Below, in pieces: positions 1-5,633 of a stretch of DNA of 11,611 nucleotides. Under the pieces are notes generated by a model. The model saw only the letters and a program-made list of their open reading frames with translations. It was not told the origin of the DNA and did not search any database. Origin of the DNA: Planctomycetota bacterium (GTDB lineage Bacteria; Planctomycetota; Planctomycetia; Pirellulales; Thermoguttaceae); contig JAJYGU010000056.1 in assembly GCA_021784975.1 (NCBI GenBank), positions 1 through 11,611 of the forward strand, given 5' to 3'. How positions within the stretch are numbered: the first letter of the stretch is position 1; the number at the start of each line of letters is the position of its first letter. A program made the translations under genes and the position numbers.

Positions 1-606
1 AACGTAAACCTGATGAGCGCCAACATCACCGCCGGGGCGGCTGGCTCCGCCGCCGACCTGCTGACCGACCTCAAGAGCGGCTACCTGCTGGGGGCCAATC
101 CGCGGCAGCAGTTCCTCGCCCAGTTCGCCGGCATCTTCGTGGGCACCGTGGTAACAGTTCTCTGCTTCAGCATCATGGTGCCCAACGCCTCGGTGCTCGG
201 CAGCGATCAGTTTCCGGCTCCCTCGGCCCAGGCGTGGCGGGCGGTGGCCATCGCATTGAGCAAAGGACTCGAGTCGCTGGGGGCGATCAAGATCTGGTCG
301 ATCGTCATCGGCGGGCTGGTCGGCATCATCTTGCCGCTCTTGGCGAAGGCCTTTCCCAAGCACGAGAAGTGGATTCCCTCGGCGGCCGGCGTGGGGCTGT
401 CCTGGACCTTTCACTGGTACTACAGCCTGTTGTTCTTTCTGGGCGCGGCGGCCAGCGAAGGCTGTGCCCGACTGTGGCCCAAAAAAGCCGAGGAATACAC
501 CTTCCCGGTAGCCTCGGGCCTTATCGCCGGCGGCTCGCTGATGGGCGTGCTGGTGGTGTTCTGGGAAAACGGGCCGCAGATCGTACGGCAACTGCTCGGC
601 AGGTGA
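1..606 (+). CDS. OPT-family oligopeptide transporter, C-terminal fragment (5' end outside window)
   Basis: The reading frame is open from base 1 to the TGA at 604-606, so this is the 3' part of a longer gene; the first ATG at 13 is internal. The 201 visible residues show about four hydrophobic segments (about residues 41-61, 97-117, 126-151 and 168-188). The opening stretch NITAGAAGSAADLLTDLKSG followed by a GANPRQQ loop, and the late FHWYYSLLFFLGA helix with the SGLIAGGSLMGV segment, are typical of the C-terminal half of bacterial OPT (oligopeptide/YSL-type) transporters. These are inner-membrane proton-coupled carriers of peptides or metal chelates, usually of 600 or more residues, so roughly a third is present. 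The substrate cannot be told from this fragment. The gene converges on the minus-strand deacetylase, with 79 bp between the stops. Family assignment is from recalled sequence resemblance. Confidence 0.82.
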   Translation, partial: NVNLMSANITAGAAGSAADLLTDLKSGYLLGANPRQQFLAQFAGIFVGTVVTVLCFSIMVPNASVLGSDQFPAPSAQAWRAVAIALSKGLESLGAIKIWSIVIGGLVGIILPLLAKAFPKHEKWIPSAAGVGLSWTFHWYYSLLFFLGAAASEGCARLWPKKAEEYTFPVASGLIAGGSLMGVLVVFWENGPQIVRQLLGR

Positions 607-656
607 TCAGGCGCCGCGTCAGAATAAGGTGACGATATTTGTTACCCAGAAATCCG

Positions 657-781
657 AAATCCGAAGCTCCAAATCTCAAACAAGCTCAAATCTCCAATTT
701 CCAAACGCCGCAAACGACACCTTCCTTCGAGCATTCGAGCTTTAGATTTGTTTGGGATTTGGGATTTGGTGCTTCGGATTT
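657..781. repeat. AT-rich imperfect inverted repeat between convergent genes, extending into the deacetylase 3' end
   Basis: The left arm 657-680 (begins AAATCCGAAGC) pairs with 758-781 over 24 positions. There is one clear mismatch (667/770) and one G-T pair (676/763). A second block, CAAATCT at 687-693, pairs perfectly with 744-750. The arms are built from short units of the type AAATCYC and are much richer in A+T than the surrounding genes. The element sits between the OPT stop (606) and the deacetylase body; the deacetylase frame runs through the right arm and loop and ends with a TGA at 686-688 beside the left arm. It could act as a bidirectional transcription stop or be a small dispersed repeat. 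There is no U-tract typical of a factor-independent terminator on either strand. Confidence 0.75.
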
Positions 782-1765
782 GCGTTGTAAAACGTGACCA
801 AACCAATCTGATGCGGATCCTTGCCTGGCGTTGGCCATCGCGCGGAACTGCTTCCAGGTGATCACTTCGATCCCCAGGTCGTGGATCATGGTCCGCATCT
901 TGGGATCGGTGAAGATGTGCCGGTCGCCGTCGCGGCCCGCGGCGCTGCTGGTGATGGCGGCCAACTCTTGGTTGTTGTAGCCGCAGTGGATGATCAACTG
1001 CGACACGCCCGGCTTCAGCTTCTTCAAGAAGTTCTCGTAGTTCTGGTAACGTTGAGCCAGCGAGTCGGCACTGTAGAATTGGCCGAGGCCGTCGAGCACG
1101 GGCAGTCCTTTGGCCTCGAGCGTCTTGGCGACCTGCGCGACATACGGGGCCAGGGCCGGATTCTCTTCCCGTATCCGCTCCGGGTCGCGTATGAAGAGGA
1201 TCGGGATGTTATAGGCCAAACCCAACTTCACATAGACCCTGACGAGGTCCGGCCGGGCCAGCACGCTGCCCATGTGCGTGTCGAGGTGGGTGACGGGCAC
1301 GCCGAACTGCTTGACGCGGTCGATCTGGGCCCGCAACTCGATCTCCACCTCGTTTGCTTTGGCGTGCTTGCCGACTTGCTCCACGTTGCTCCACAGATAT
1401 CCCTCCTTGTCGAGCAGGCTCGGCACCTTGTCTTTCGGCGCCACCGGTCCCCAGCGATACAAATGCCACTCGCAGGTCAAGGTGAGGTGGACGCCGAAGT
1501 CTTTTTCCGGATGCTTAGCGGCGTACTGGGCGGCCTCTTTGAACCACGGGCAGGGGACCATGATGCTGGCCGAGGAGACCAGCCCGTGCTCCAGGGCGTC
1601 GAAGGTGGCCATGTTCTGCGAGTGACACATGCCGGCGTCGTCGGCATGGATGATCAAGTATCTCGTGCCCTTCTCCAAGCCTTTGCTCGCGGCGGGAGCA
1701 AGCGGCGCGGACGCGAGCAACACGGCGGCCGTGGTGGTTAGCCATACCAGGGAAATCTTCTTCAT
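686..1765 (-). CDS. Exported ChbG/YdjC-like carbohydrate deacetylase
   Basis: This is a protein of 359 residues with a YdjC/ChbG fold signature. It shows an Asp-Asp pair in YLIIHADDAGM (D42, D43), a GVHLTL motif (H93) and THLDTHMGS (H160, D162, H164). These match the metal-binding and catalytic positions of the family, which removes acetyl groups from chitooligosaccharides or related amino sugars. A late HCGY replaces the more usual HPGY. I chose the ATG at 1765 over the one at 1807: it begins directly with MKKISLVWLTTTAAVLLASA, a Sec signal peptide ending near LAPAAS, and has a modest SD (AAGAAAGG, 1775-1782, 9-nt spacing). An exported location differs from cytoplasmic E. coli ChbG. The last 31 residues, from the codon at 779-781, are encoded by the inverted repeat and look non-homologous. 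Substrate is inferred only at family level. Confidence 0.85.
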   Translation of the reverse strand: MKKISLVWLTTTAAVLLASAPLAPAASKGLEKGTRYLIIHADDAGMCHSQNMATFDALEHGLVSSASIMVPCPWFKEAAQYAAKHPEKDFGVHLTLTCEWHLYRWGPVAPKDKVPSLLDKEGYLWSNVEQVGKHAKANEVEIELRAQIDRVKQFGVPVTHLDTHMGSVLARPDLVRVYVKLGLAYNIPILFIRDPERIREENPALAPYVAQVAKTLEAKGLPVLDGLGQFYSADSLAQRYQNYENFLKKLKPGVSQLIIHCGYNNQELAAITSSAAGRDGDRHIFTDPKMRTMIHDLGIEVITWKQFRAMANARQGSASDWFGHVLQRKSEAPNPKSQTNLKLECSKEGVVCGVWKLEI

Positions 1766-2032
1766 CGAAGCCAGCCTTTCTTGCCAGAGGGACGCGCAAC
1801 CGTTCACGGCGCTCGATTCTAATGGACGGGATTACCGGTCGCAACCGTGGCCACCCGGGTAGTTCGCTTTGGCGAGCAGCCGCACAACTCATTGGGGATC
1901 CTGCGGTGTAACCACGGCCACCCCGCCGACTGATTTCCCCCTCTTGCAACCTTGGCCGACGGACGGGAAAATCAGGGCACGTAACCGCTCACGGTCGGAA
2001 GACGCGGTGCCCCGCCGTGGTGTCGGCGACCT

Positions 2033-2077
2033 GTAGCGGCTGCCTAGCAGGAGAAAGCGGCGAGACGCCGCTTCTAC
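2033..2077. repeat. Small GC-rich palindrome, REP-like
   Basis: AAGCGGCG (2055-2062) and CGCCGCTT (2066-2073) form a perfect 8-bp stem around a 3-nt AGA loop. An upstream GTAGCGGC (2033-2040) can alternatively pair with GCCG and the outer CTAC of the same right arm (2067-2077). Two mutually exclusive hairpins are therefore possible. No T-tract follows, so it does not look like a standard terminator. It lies 62 bp before the DUF5009 start. Short palindromes of this shape recur between genes in GC-rich bacteria; whether this is a dispersed family here cannot be seen from one copy. Confidence 0.5.
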
Positions 2078-2126
2078 GATCCCCGCAGCCGTGAACGACT
2101 ACCGCTTCCGTCCCGCACGTCTTTCC

Positions 2127-2131
2127 AGGAG
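2127..2131 (+). promoter_or_regulatory. Shine-Dalgarno for the DUF5009 gene
   Basis: AGGAG lies 8 nt before the ATG at 2140. It fixes this start although the first 40 residues of the product are low-complexity and fall outside the conserved domain. Confidence 0.7.
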
Positions 2132-2139
2132 AAATCGCC

Positions 2140-3441
2140 ATGGACCTCGCCTCTGAAGCCGCTCCGGTTGCAGTCAGATCCAAACCGGCCCGGGCCGCAC
2201 GAGCCGAGCAAGCGGCCGAGCGGCCGGCCTGGGCCGCGGCGGCCGCCCCGGCCGGCCGGGTGGCTTCGATCGACGCCCTCCGCGGTTTCGACATGTTTTG
2301 GATCGCCGGCGGCAAGGGAGTGGTGGTGGCCTTGGCCGTGCTGGTGATCGCTGCTCTGAAAGCCGTTCACCTCGACATTACTCCCTACTTTCCCAGCGCC
2401 GCGTGGTTCCATCACCAGATGAACCACCCGGCGTGGCGAGGATTCACCGCCTGGGACATGATTATGCCGTTGTTCCTGTTCATCGTCGGGGCGGCCATGC
2501 CGTTTTCGTTCGCCAAACGCATCCAGAAAGGGCAGAGCACGGCGGCTCTGTACGTCAAGGTTTTCCGCCGGGTGGCCATCCTTTGGGTCCTGGGCATGAT
2601 CGCCCAGGGCAATCTCCTGGACTTTCGGTATGCCCGGCTCCATCTGTTCTCGAACACCCTACAGGCGATTGCCATCGGCTACCTGGTGGCCGCGGTGGCC
2701 TTGATCCACCTGCCGATAGTCCTGCAGGCGCTGTTATGTGCGGCGCTGTTGGTGGGCTACTGGCTGTTGCTGTTGTTGGTGCCGGTGCCGGGGCACGCCG
2801 CCGGGATTCTTGAGCCAACGCTCAACCTGGCGAGATACCTCGACGAGGCCGTCCTCCGCGGTTTCCGCGACGGAACCACCTACACCTGGATCCTCAGCGG
2901 AATGGCCTTCGCCGGCACCACCCTGCTGGGAGTCCTGTCCGGCCACATCCTCCGCACTGCCTGGAGGCCGCGGCTGAAAGTCGGAGTGTTGGTTCTGGCC
3001 GGTGAAGCCTTGCTGGCCCTGGCCTGGCTCTGGTCGGGCGAGCTCGACGGCGTTTTCGGCGTCGCCCTCATAGGGGCTTGGCGGCTGCCCATTATCAAAC
3101 ACATCTTCAGCAGCTCCATGGTGCTTTGGGCCTGCGGCTGGAGCTTCCTGCTGTTGTCGCTGTTTTATCTGGTAATCGACGTGCTGGGTTTTCGCCGCTG
3201 GTCGTTTTTCTTCATGGTCCTCGGCGCCAACGCCATCTTTGCTTACATGGTGGCCGAGACGATTTCCGGCGGGATCCGCGTCATCGCCCGCGATCTGGCC
3301 GGCGGATTGGCCCGCGATCTGGCCACCTTCCAGCCGCCCGGTCCGGAGGCCGGCGCGGCCCTGGTCGTGACGACCGGCTTTGGGCTGTTCTGGCTCGTGC
3401 TGCTCTACATGTACCGCAAGGGGACGTTTCTGCGGGTTTGA
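2140..3441 (+). CDS. DUF5009 / HGSNAT-like multi-pass membrane acyltransferase
   Basis: This is a polytopic membrane protein of 433 residues. The diagnostic opening SIDALRGFDMFWI (residues 43-55) is followed by HPAWRGFTAWDMIMPLFLFI (96-115), the hallmark block of the COG4299/DUF5009 family related to human heparan-alpha-glucosaminide N-acetyltransferase. H96 aligns with the block containing the histidine implicated in acetyl transfer in the human enzyme. About ten hydrophobic helices follow, to the end. By family knowledge, such proteins move acetyl groups from cytosolic acetyl-CoA across the membrane onto a terminal amino sugar; for this bacterial member that is inference. The first 40 residues are Ala/Arg-rich and probably a disordered cytoplasmic extension. 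The gene is divergent from the deacetylase and followed 116 bp later by the FAD oxidoreductase. Its TGA overlaps a 13-bp direct repeat. Confidence 0.87.
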   Translation: MDLASEAAPVAVRSKPARAARAEQAAERPAWAAAAAPAGRVASIDALRGFDMFWIAGGKGVVVALAVLVIAALKAVHLDITPYFPSAAWFHHQMNHPAWRGFTAWDMIMPLFLFIVGAAMPFSFAKRIQKGQSTAALYVKVFRRVAILWVLGMIAQGNLLDFRYARLHLFSNTLQAIAIGYLVAAVALIHLPIVLQALLCAALLVGYWLLLLLVPVPGHAAGILEPTLNLARYLDEAVLRGFRDGTTYTWILSGMAFAGTTLLGVLSGHILRTAWRPRLKVGVLVLAGEALLALAWLWSGELDGVFGVALIGAWRLPIIKHIFSSSMVLWACGWSFLLLSLFYLVIDVLGFRRWSFFFMVLGANAIFAYMVAETISGGIRVIARDLAGGLARDLATFQPPGPEAGAALVVTTGFGLFWLVLLYMYRKGTFLRV

Positions 3442-3457
3442 AGTTGCGGGTTTGAAG
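3431..3457. repeat. 13-bp direct repeat spanning the DUF5009 stop codon
   Basis: TGCGGGTTTGAAG occurs at 3431-3443 and again at 3445-3457, separated by one base. The stop TGA (3439-3441) lies inside the first copy. A third partial match, TTGAAGTT, occurs at 3477-3484. This looks like a short tandem duplication or a relic of the kind of short-unit repeat seen at 657-781. There is no evident coding role beyond the last codons of the upstream gene. Confidence 0.6.
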
Positions 3458-3476
3458 CGGACGGATCCGGCCCAGC

Positions 3477-3505
3477 TTGAAGTTCTCTGCCCTGGCGCAT
3501 AGCAT
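3477..3505 (+). promoter_or_regulatory. Possible sigma70-type promoter before the FAD oxidoreductase
   Basis: TTGAAG (3477-3482) is separated by exactly 17 nt from TAGCAT (3500-3505), each matching four of six consensus positions. It lies 52 bp before the proposed start at 3558, in the most AT-rich part of the 116-bp gap. It is a weak match that could arise by chance, and planctomycete promoter consensus is poorly defined. Confidence 0.22.
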
Positions 3506-3557
3506 TCAATAGGTTTTGGATGCGGTTCGACAGTCGCGTTTTCGACGGGGTGGAGCT

Positions 3558-4766
3558 ATGCCCGAGTACAAGTATCTGATTATCGGCGGAGGCATGACCG
3601 CCGACGCCGCCGTTCAAGGTATCCGCCAGGTCGACCCGGAGGGCTCGATCGGCCTGATCGGCCAGGAATCTAAGCCGCCGTACAACCGGCCGCCGCTGAG
3701 CAAGGGGCTCTGGAAAGGGCAGCGTTTGGAAAACATCTGGCGGAAGGCGGCTGCCCAGGATGCAACCCTTCACTTGGGACGGACGGCCGTGCACCTCTAC
3801 CCGGCGAACCACTGCGTCACCGATGAACAGAAGAGCGTCTATTACTACAAAAAGCTGCTGCTGGCCACCGGCGGCACGCCGCGCCGGCTTTCCGCCGACA
3901 CCCCCGGGGTGATCTACTTTCGCACAGTGGAAGACTACTCGCAATTGCGACTGCTGGCCGAGCAGCGTCAGCGCTTCGCGGTCATCGGAGGCGGCTTCAT
4001 CGGCTCGGAAATCGCGGCCGCTTTGGCCATGGCCGGCAAGCAGGTGGTCATGGTATTTCCTGAACAAGGGATCGGCGCGCGGATGTTCCCCTCCGACCTG
4101 GCCTTGTTCCTCAATAAGTTCTACCGGGACAAAGGGGTCGAGGTCCGCAACGCGGAGCAAGTCGCCAGTGTCGAAGGCCGCGACGGTCAGTTCGTGGTGC
4201 ACCTGAAGTCCAGCCAGTCGGCGCTGGGGCAGACGATCCTGGCCGACGCGGTGGTGGCCGGGCTCGGCATCCGGCCGAACCTTGAATTGGCCCAAGAGGC
4301 CGGACTGGACATCGCCAACGGCATCCGCGTGGATGGGCTGCTCCGCACCAGCCGTCCCAACATCTACGCCGCCGGCGACGTGGCCGAGTTCTTCAACCCG
4401 GCCCTGGGCGACTACCTCCGGGTGGAGCACGAAGACAATGCCAACACGATGGGAGAAATGGCCGGCCGGTCGATGGCCGGGGAGCCGGTGTTCTACGACC
4501 ATCTGCCCTTCTTTTACTCGGACCTGTTTGAGTTGGGGTACGAAGCGGTGGGGCGAGTCGACTCGCGGCTGGAGACGGTGGCCGACTGGAAGGAGCCCTT
4601 CCGCGAGGGCGTGGTCTACTATTTGCGGGACGGCCGGGTACGCGGCGCGCTGCTGTGGAACGTGTGGGAGCGGGTGGAGGCGGCGCGGCAGTTGATCGCC
4701 GAAGCCGGGCCCTTCCGGGCCATGGACCTGAAGGGCCGCCTGCTCGAGTCGCCGCAGCATGCCTAG
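3558..4766 (+). CDS. FAD/NAD(P)-dependent oxidoreductase, AIF / ferredoxin-reductase-like
   Basis: This is a flavoprotein of 402 residues with two Rossmann folds. The FAD motif is YLIIGGGMTADAA (residues 6-17), the NAD(P) motif is AVIGGGFIGSEIA (141-153), and the second FAD contact is YAAGDVAEF (270-278). PPYNRPPLSKG (40-50) and LLLATGGTPRRL (100-111) are typical of rubredoxin, putidaredoxin and Rieske-ferredoxin reductases. The C-terminal block FFYSDLFELGYEAVGRVD resembles the C-terminal domain of apoptosis-inducing factor. The start at 3558 puts the Rossmann strand at the N-terminus; GGGGTGGAG at 3547-3555 is the only SD and is close to the ATG. The upstream in-frame ATG at 3516 would add 14 unrelated residues. 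No ferredoxin, rubredoxin or Rieske partner is encoded in the window, so the electron acceptor is unknown. It is likely cytoplasmic, with no signal peptide. Confidence 0.88.
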   Translation: MPEYKYLIIGGGMTADAAVQGIRQVDPEGSIGLIGQESKPPYNRPPLSKGLWKGQRLENIWRKAAAQDATLHLGRTAVHLYPANHCVTDEQKSVYYYKKLLLATGGTPRRLSADTPGVIYFRTVEDYSQLRLLAEQRQRFAVIGGGFIGSEIAAALAMAGKQVVMVFPEQGIGARMFPSDLALFLNKFYRDKGVEVRNAEQVASVEGRDGQFVVHLKSSQSALGQTILADAVVAGLGIRPNLELAQEAGLDIANGIRVDGLLRTSRPNIYAAGDVAEFFNPALGDYLRVEHEDNANTMGEMAGRSMAGEPVFYDHLPFFYSDLFELGYEAVGRVDSRLETVADWKEPFREGVVYYLRDGRVRGALLWNVWERVEAARQLIAEAGPFRAMDLKGRLLESPQHA

Positions 4767-4803
4767 GTGGCGCTTTGGCGGGCGACATGCCGGCGCTAGT
4801 CGT

Positions 4804-4830
4804 GGGACGCGAGGCTCCAGTCGCGTGCCC
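4804..4830. repeat. GC-rich hairpin after the FAD oxidoreductase gene
   Basis: ACGCGA (4807-4812) pairs with TCGCGT (4821-4826), and GGG (4804-4806) pairs with CCC (4828-4830) around a single bulged G, giving a nine-pair stem with an 8-nt loop. It lies 38 bp after the TAG at 4764-4766. No T-run follows. It may stabilise the upstream transcript's 3' end or attenuate transcription into the DUF488 gene, or it may be a REP-like palindrome. Confidence 0.4.
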
Positions 4831-4887
4831 CTCACACGCCCGCGACAAGCACGCGCATGGCCCCCAAATCCGTCACTAATTGATCGG

Positions 4888-4910
4888 GGTCCACTGCTCG
4901 GACCAGGAAG
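4888..4910 (+). promoter_or_regulatory. SD of the DUF488 gene with adjoining small hairpin
   Basis: AGGAAG at 4905-4910 lies 4 nt before the ATG at 4915 and decides that start. Immediately upstream, GGTCC (4888-4892) and GGACC (4900-4904) can form a 5-bp stem with a 7-nt loop abutting the SD. The hairpin is short and may have no function. Confidence 0.45.
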
Positions 4911-4914
4911 AAGC

Positions 4915-5517
4915 ATGAAGAAGCAGACCGCGAGGAAGAAGACACCGGCTCCCATCCTCACCATCGGCCACTCAACGCGCACTCGGGAGGCGTTTGTTGG
5001 CCTGCTTCAGACGCACCAGGTTGCCCGCCTGGTCGATGTCCGTACCGTGCCGCGTTCCCGGCACAATCCGCAGTTCAATCGGGAAAGCCTGCCGGCGGCG
5101 CTGGCCGCTGCCGGAATCCGCTACGAGCACCTCGGCGGCTTGGGCGGGTTGCGGCATGCCCGTGCCGATTCACCCAACCAAGGCTGGCGCAACGCTTCGT
5201 TTCGTGGTTTTGCGGATTACATGCAGACCGACGAGTTTGCCGAGAGTCTCAAGACGCTCATGGGCTGGGCGCGGAAGGACCGCGTGGTGCTGATGTGCGC
5301 GGAGGCCGTGCCCTGGCGTTGCCACCGGTCACTGATCGCCGACGCCCTGACCGTCCGGGGCATCCGCGTCGAACACATCCTCAGCGGCGCGCGAACGCAA
5401 ACCCATGTGATCACCCCCTGGGCCCGCGTCGAAGGGAAGCAGATCACTTATCCCGGCGAGCAGGCGAGTTCCAAGGCCGCCAGCGGCGAGTCCTTGTTTT
5501 CGTCGGCGAACCCCTAA
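4915..5517 (+). CDS. DUF488 family protein
   Basis: This is a protein of 200 residues with the DUF488 pattern: ILTIGHSTRT (14-23), LVDVRTVPRSRHNPQFN (39-55), YEHLGGLGG (70-78) and the cysteine motif LMCAEAVPWRCHRSLIA (126-142) with C128, E130, C136, H137 and R138. DUF488 proteins are small cytoplasmic proteins of unsettled function, conserved in many bacteria; the Cys/His/Arg cluster suggests a bound ligand or metal or a redox role. The ATG at 4915 is preferred because of its SD and because the longer frame from 4759 overlaps the FAD gene and adds Arg/Pro-rich sequence unlike the family. The basic stretch KKQTARKKTP precedes the fold, and the last 25 residues are low complexity. It lies 148 bp after the FAD oxidoreductase, so co-transcription is possible but not shown. 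Confidence 0.87.
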   Translation: MKKQTARKKTPAPILTIGHSTRTREAFVGLLQTHQVARLVDVRTVPRSRHNPQFNRESLPAALAAAGIRYEHLGGLGGLRHARADSPNQGWRNASFRGFADYMQTDEFAESLKTLMGWARKDRVVLMCAEAVPWRCHRSLIADALTVRGIRVEHILSGARTQTHVITPWARVEGKQITYPGEQASSKAASGESLFSSANP

Positions 5518-5529
5518 ATAACCTTTCAC

Positions 5530-5602
5530 GATCCTGGGAGACGAAAACTCCGCCGCCACCCTTCGGGAAACGGCCCCAAGTTGGCGCGAAATTCCCAAGA
5601 TC
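5530..5602. terminator. Inverted repeat between convergent genes, possible bidirectional terminator
   Basis: GATCCTGGGA (5530-5539) and TCCCAAGATC (5593-5602) are inverted copies with nine of ten positions paired, separated by 53 nt that include a few small GC-rich hairpins. The element fills most of the 116-bp gap between the DUF488 stop (5517) and the stop of the minus-strand PPC protein (5634). The position suits a shared transcription end, but the long loop and lack of a U-tract make this tentative. Confidence 0.25.
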
Positions 5603-5633
5603 ACGCAAGCCTATTTAGCTTCTCGCTTGACGC

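Larger units (their letters stand above)
1766..2139. other. Divergent intergenic region between deacetylase and DUF5009 genes
   Basis: This 374-bp stretch carries no convincing gene; the small open frames across it lack family features. It must hold the 5' signals of two divergent genes: the deacetylase SD at its left end and the acyltransferase SD at its right end. Two near-identical 14-mers of the form AACCRYGGCCACCC occur at about 1843 and 1911. A small perfect palindrome lies at 2055-2073. I could not pick a clear -35/-10 pair on either strand. Confidence 0.6.

Noticed and set aside
821..1741. A 306-codon + strand frame opposite the deacetylase
   Set aside because: There is no recognisable motif, and the opposite strand encodes all YdjC/ChbG signature residues.
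1766..2139. A tRNA or small RNA gene in the divergent gap
   Set aside because: No cloverleaf, T-loop consensus or CCA end was found; only a small palindrome and a near-repeat are present.
4759..4914. N-terminal extension of the DUF488 gene starting at the ATG overlapping the FAD oxidoreductase stop
   Set aside because: The added residues are Arg/Pro-rich and outside the family fold, and there is a proper SD before the ATG at 4915.
3405..4982. A 525-codon minus-strand frame opposite the FAD oxidoreductase
   Set aside because: It spans two intergenic gaps as well as the flavoprotein gene and its translation shows no domain; the + strand frame has clear Rossmann motifs.
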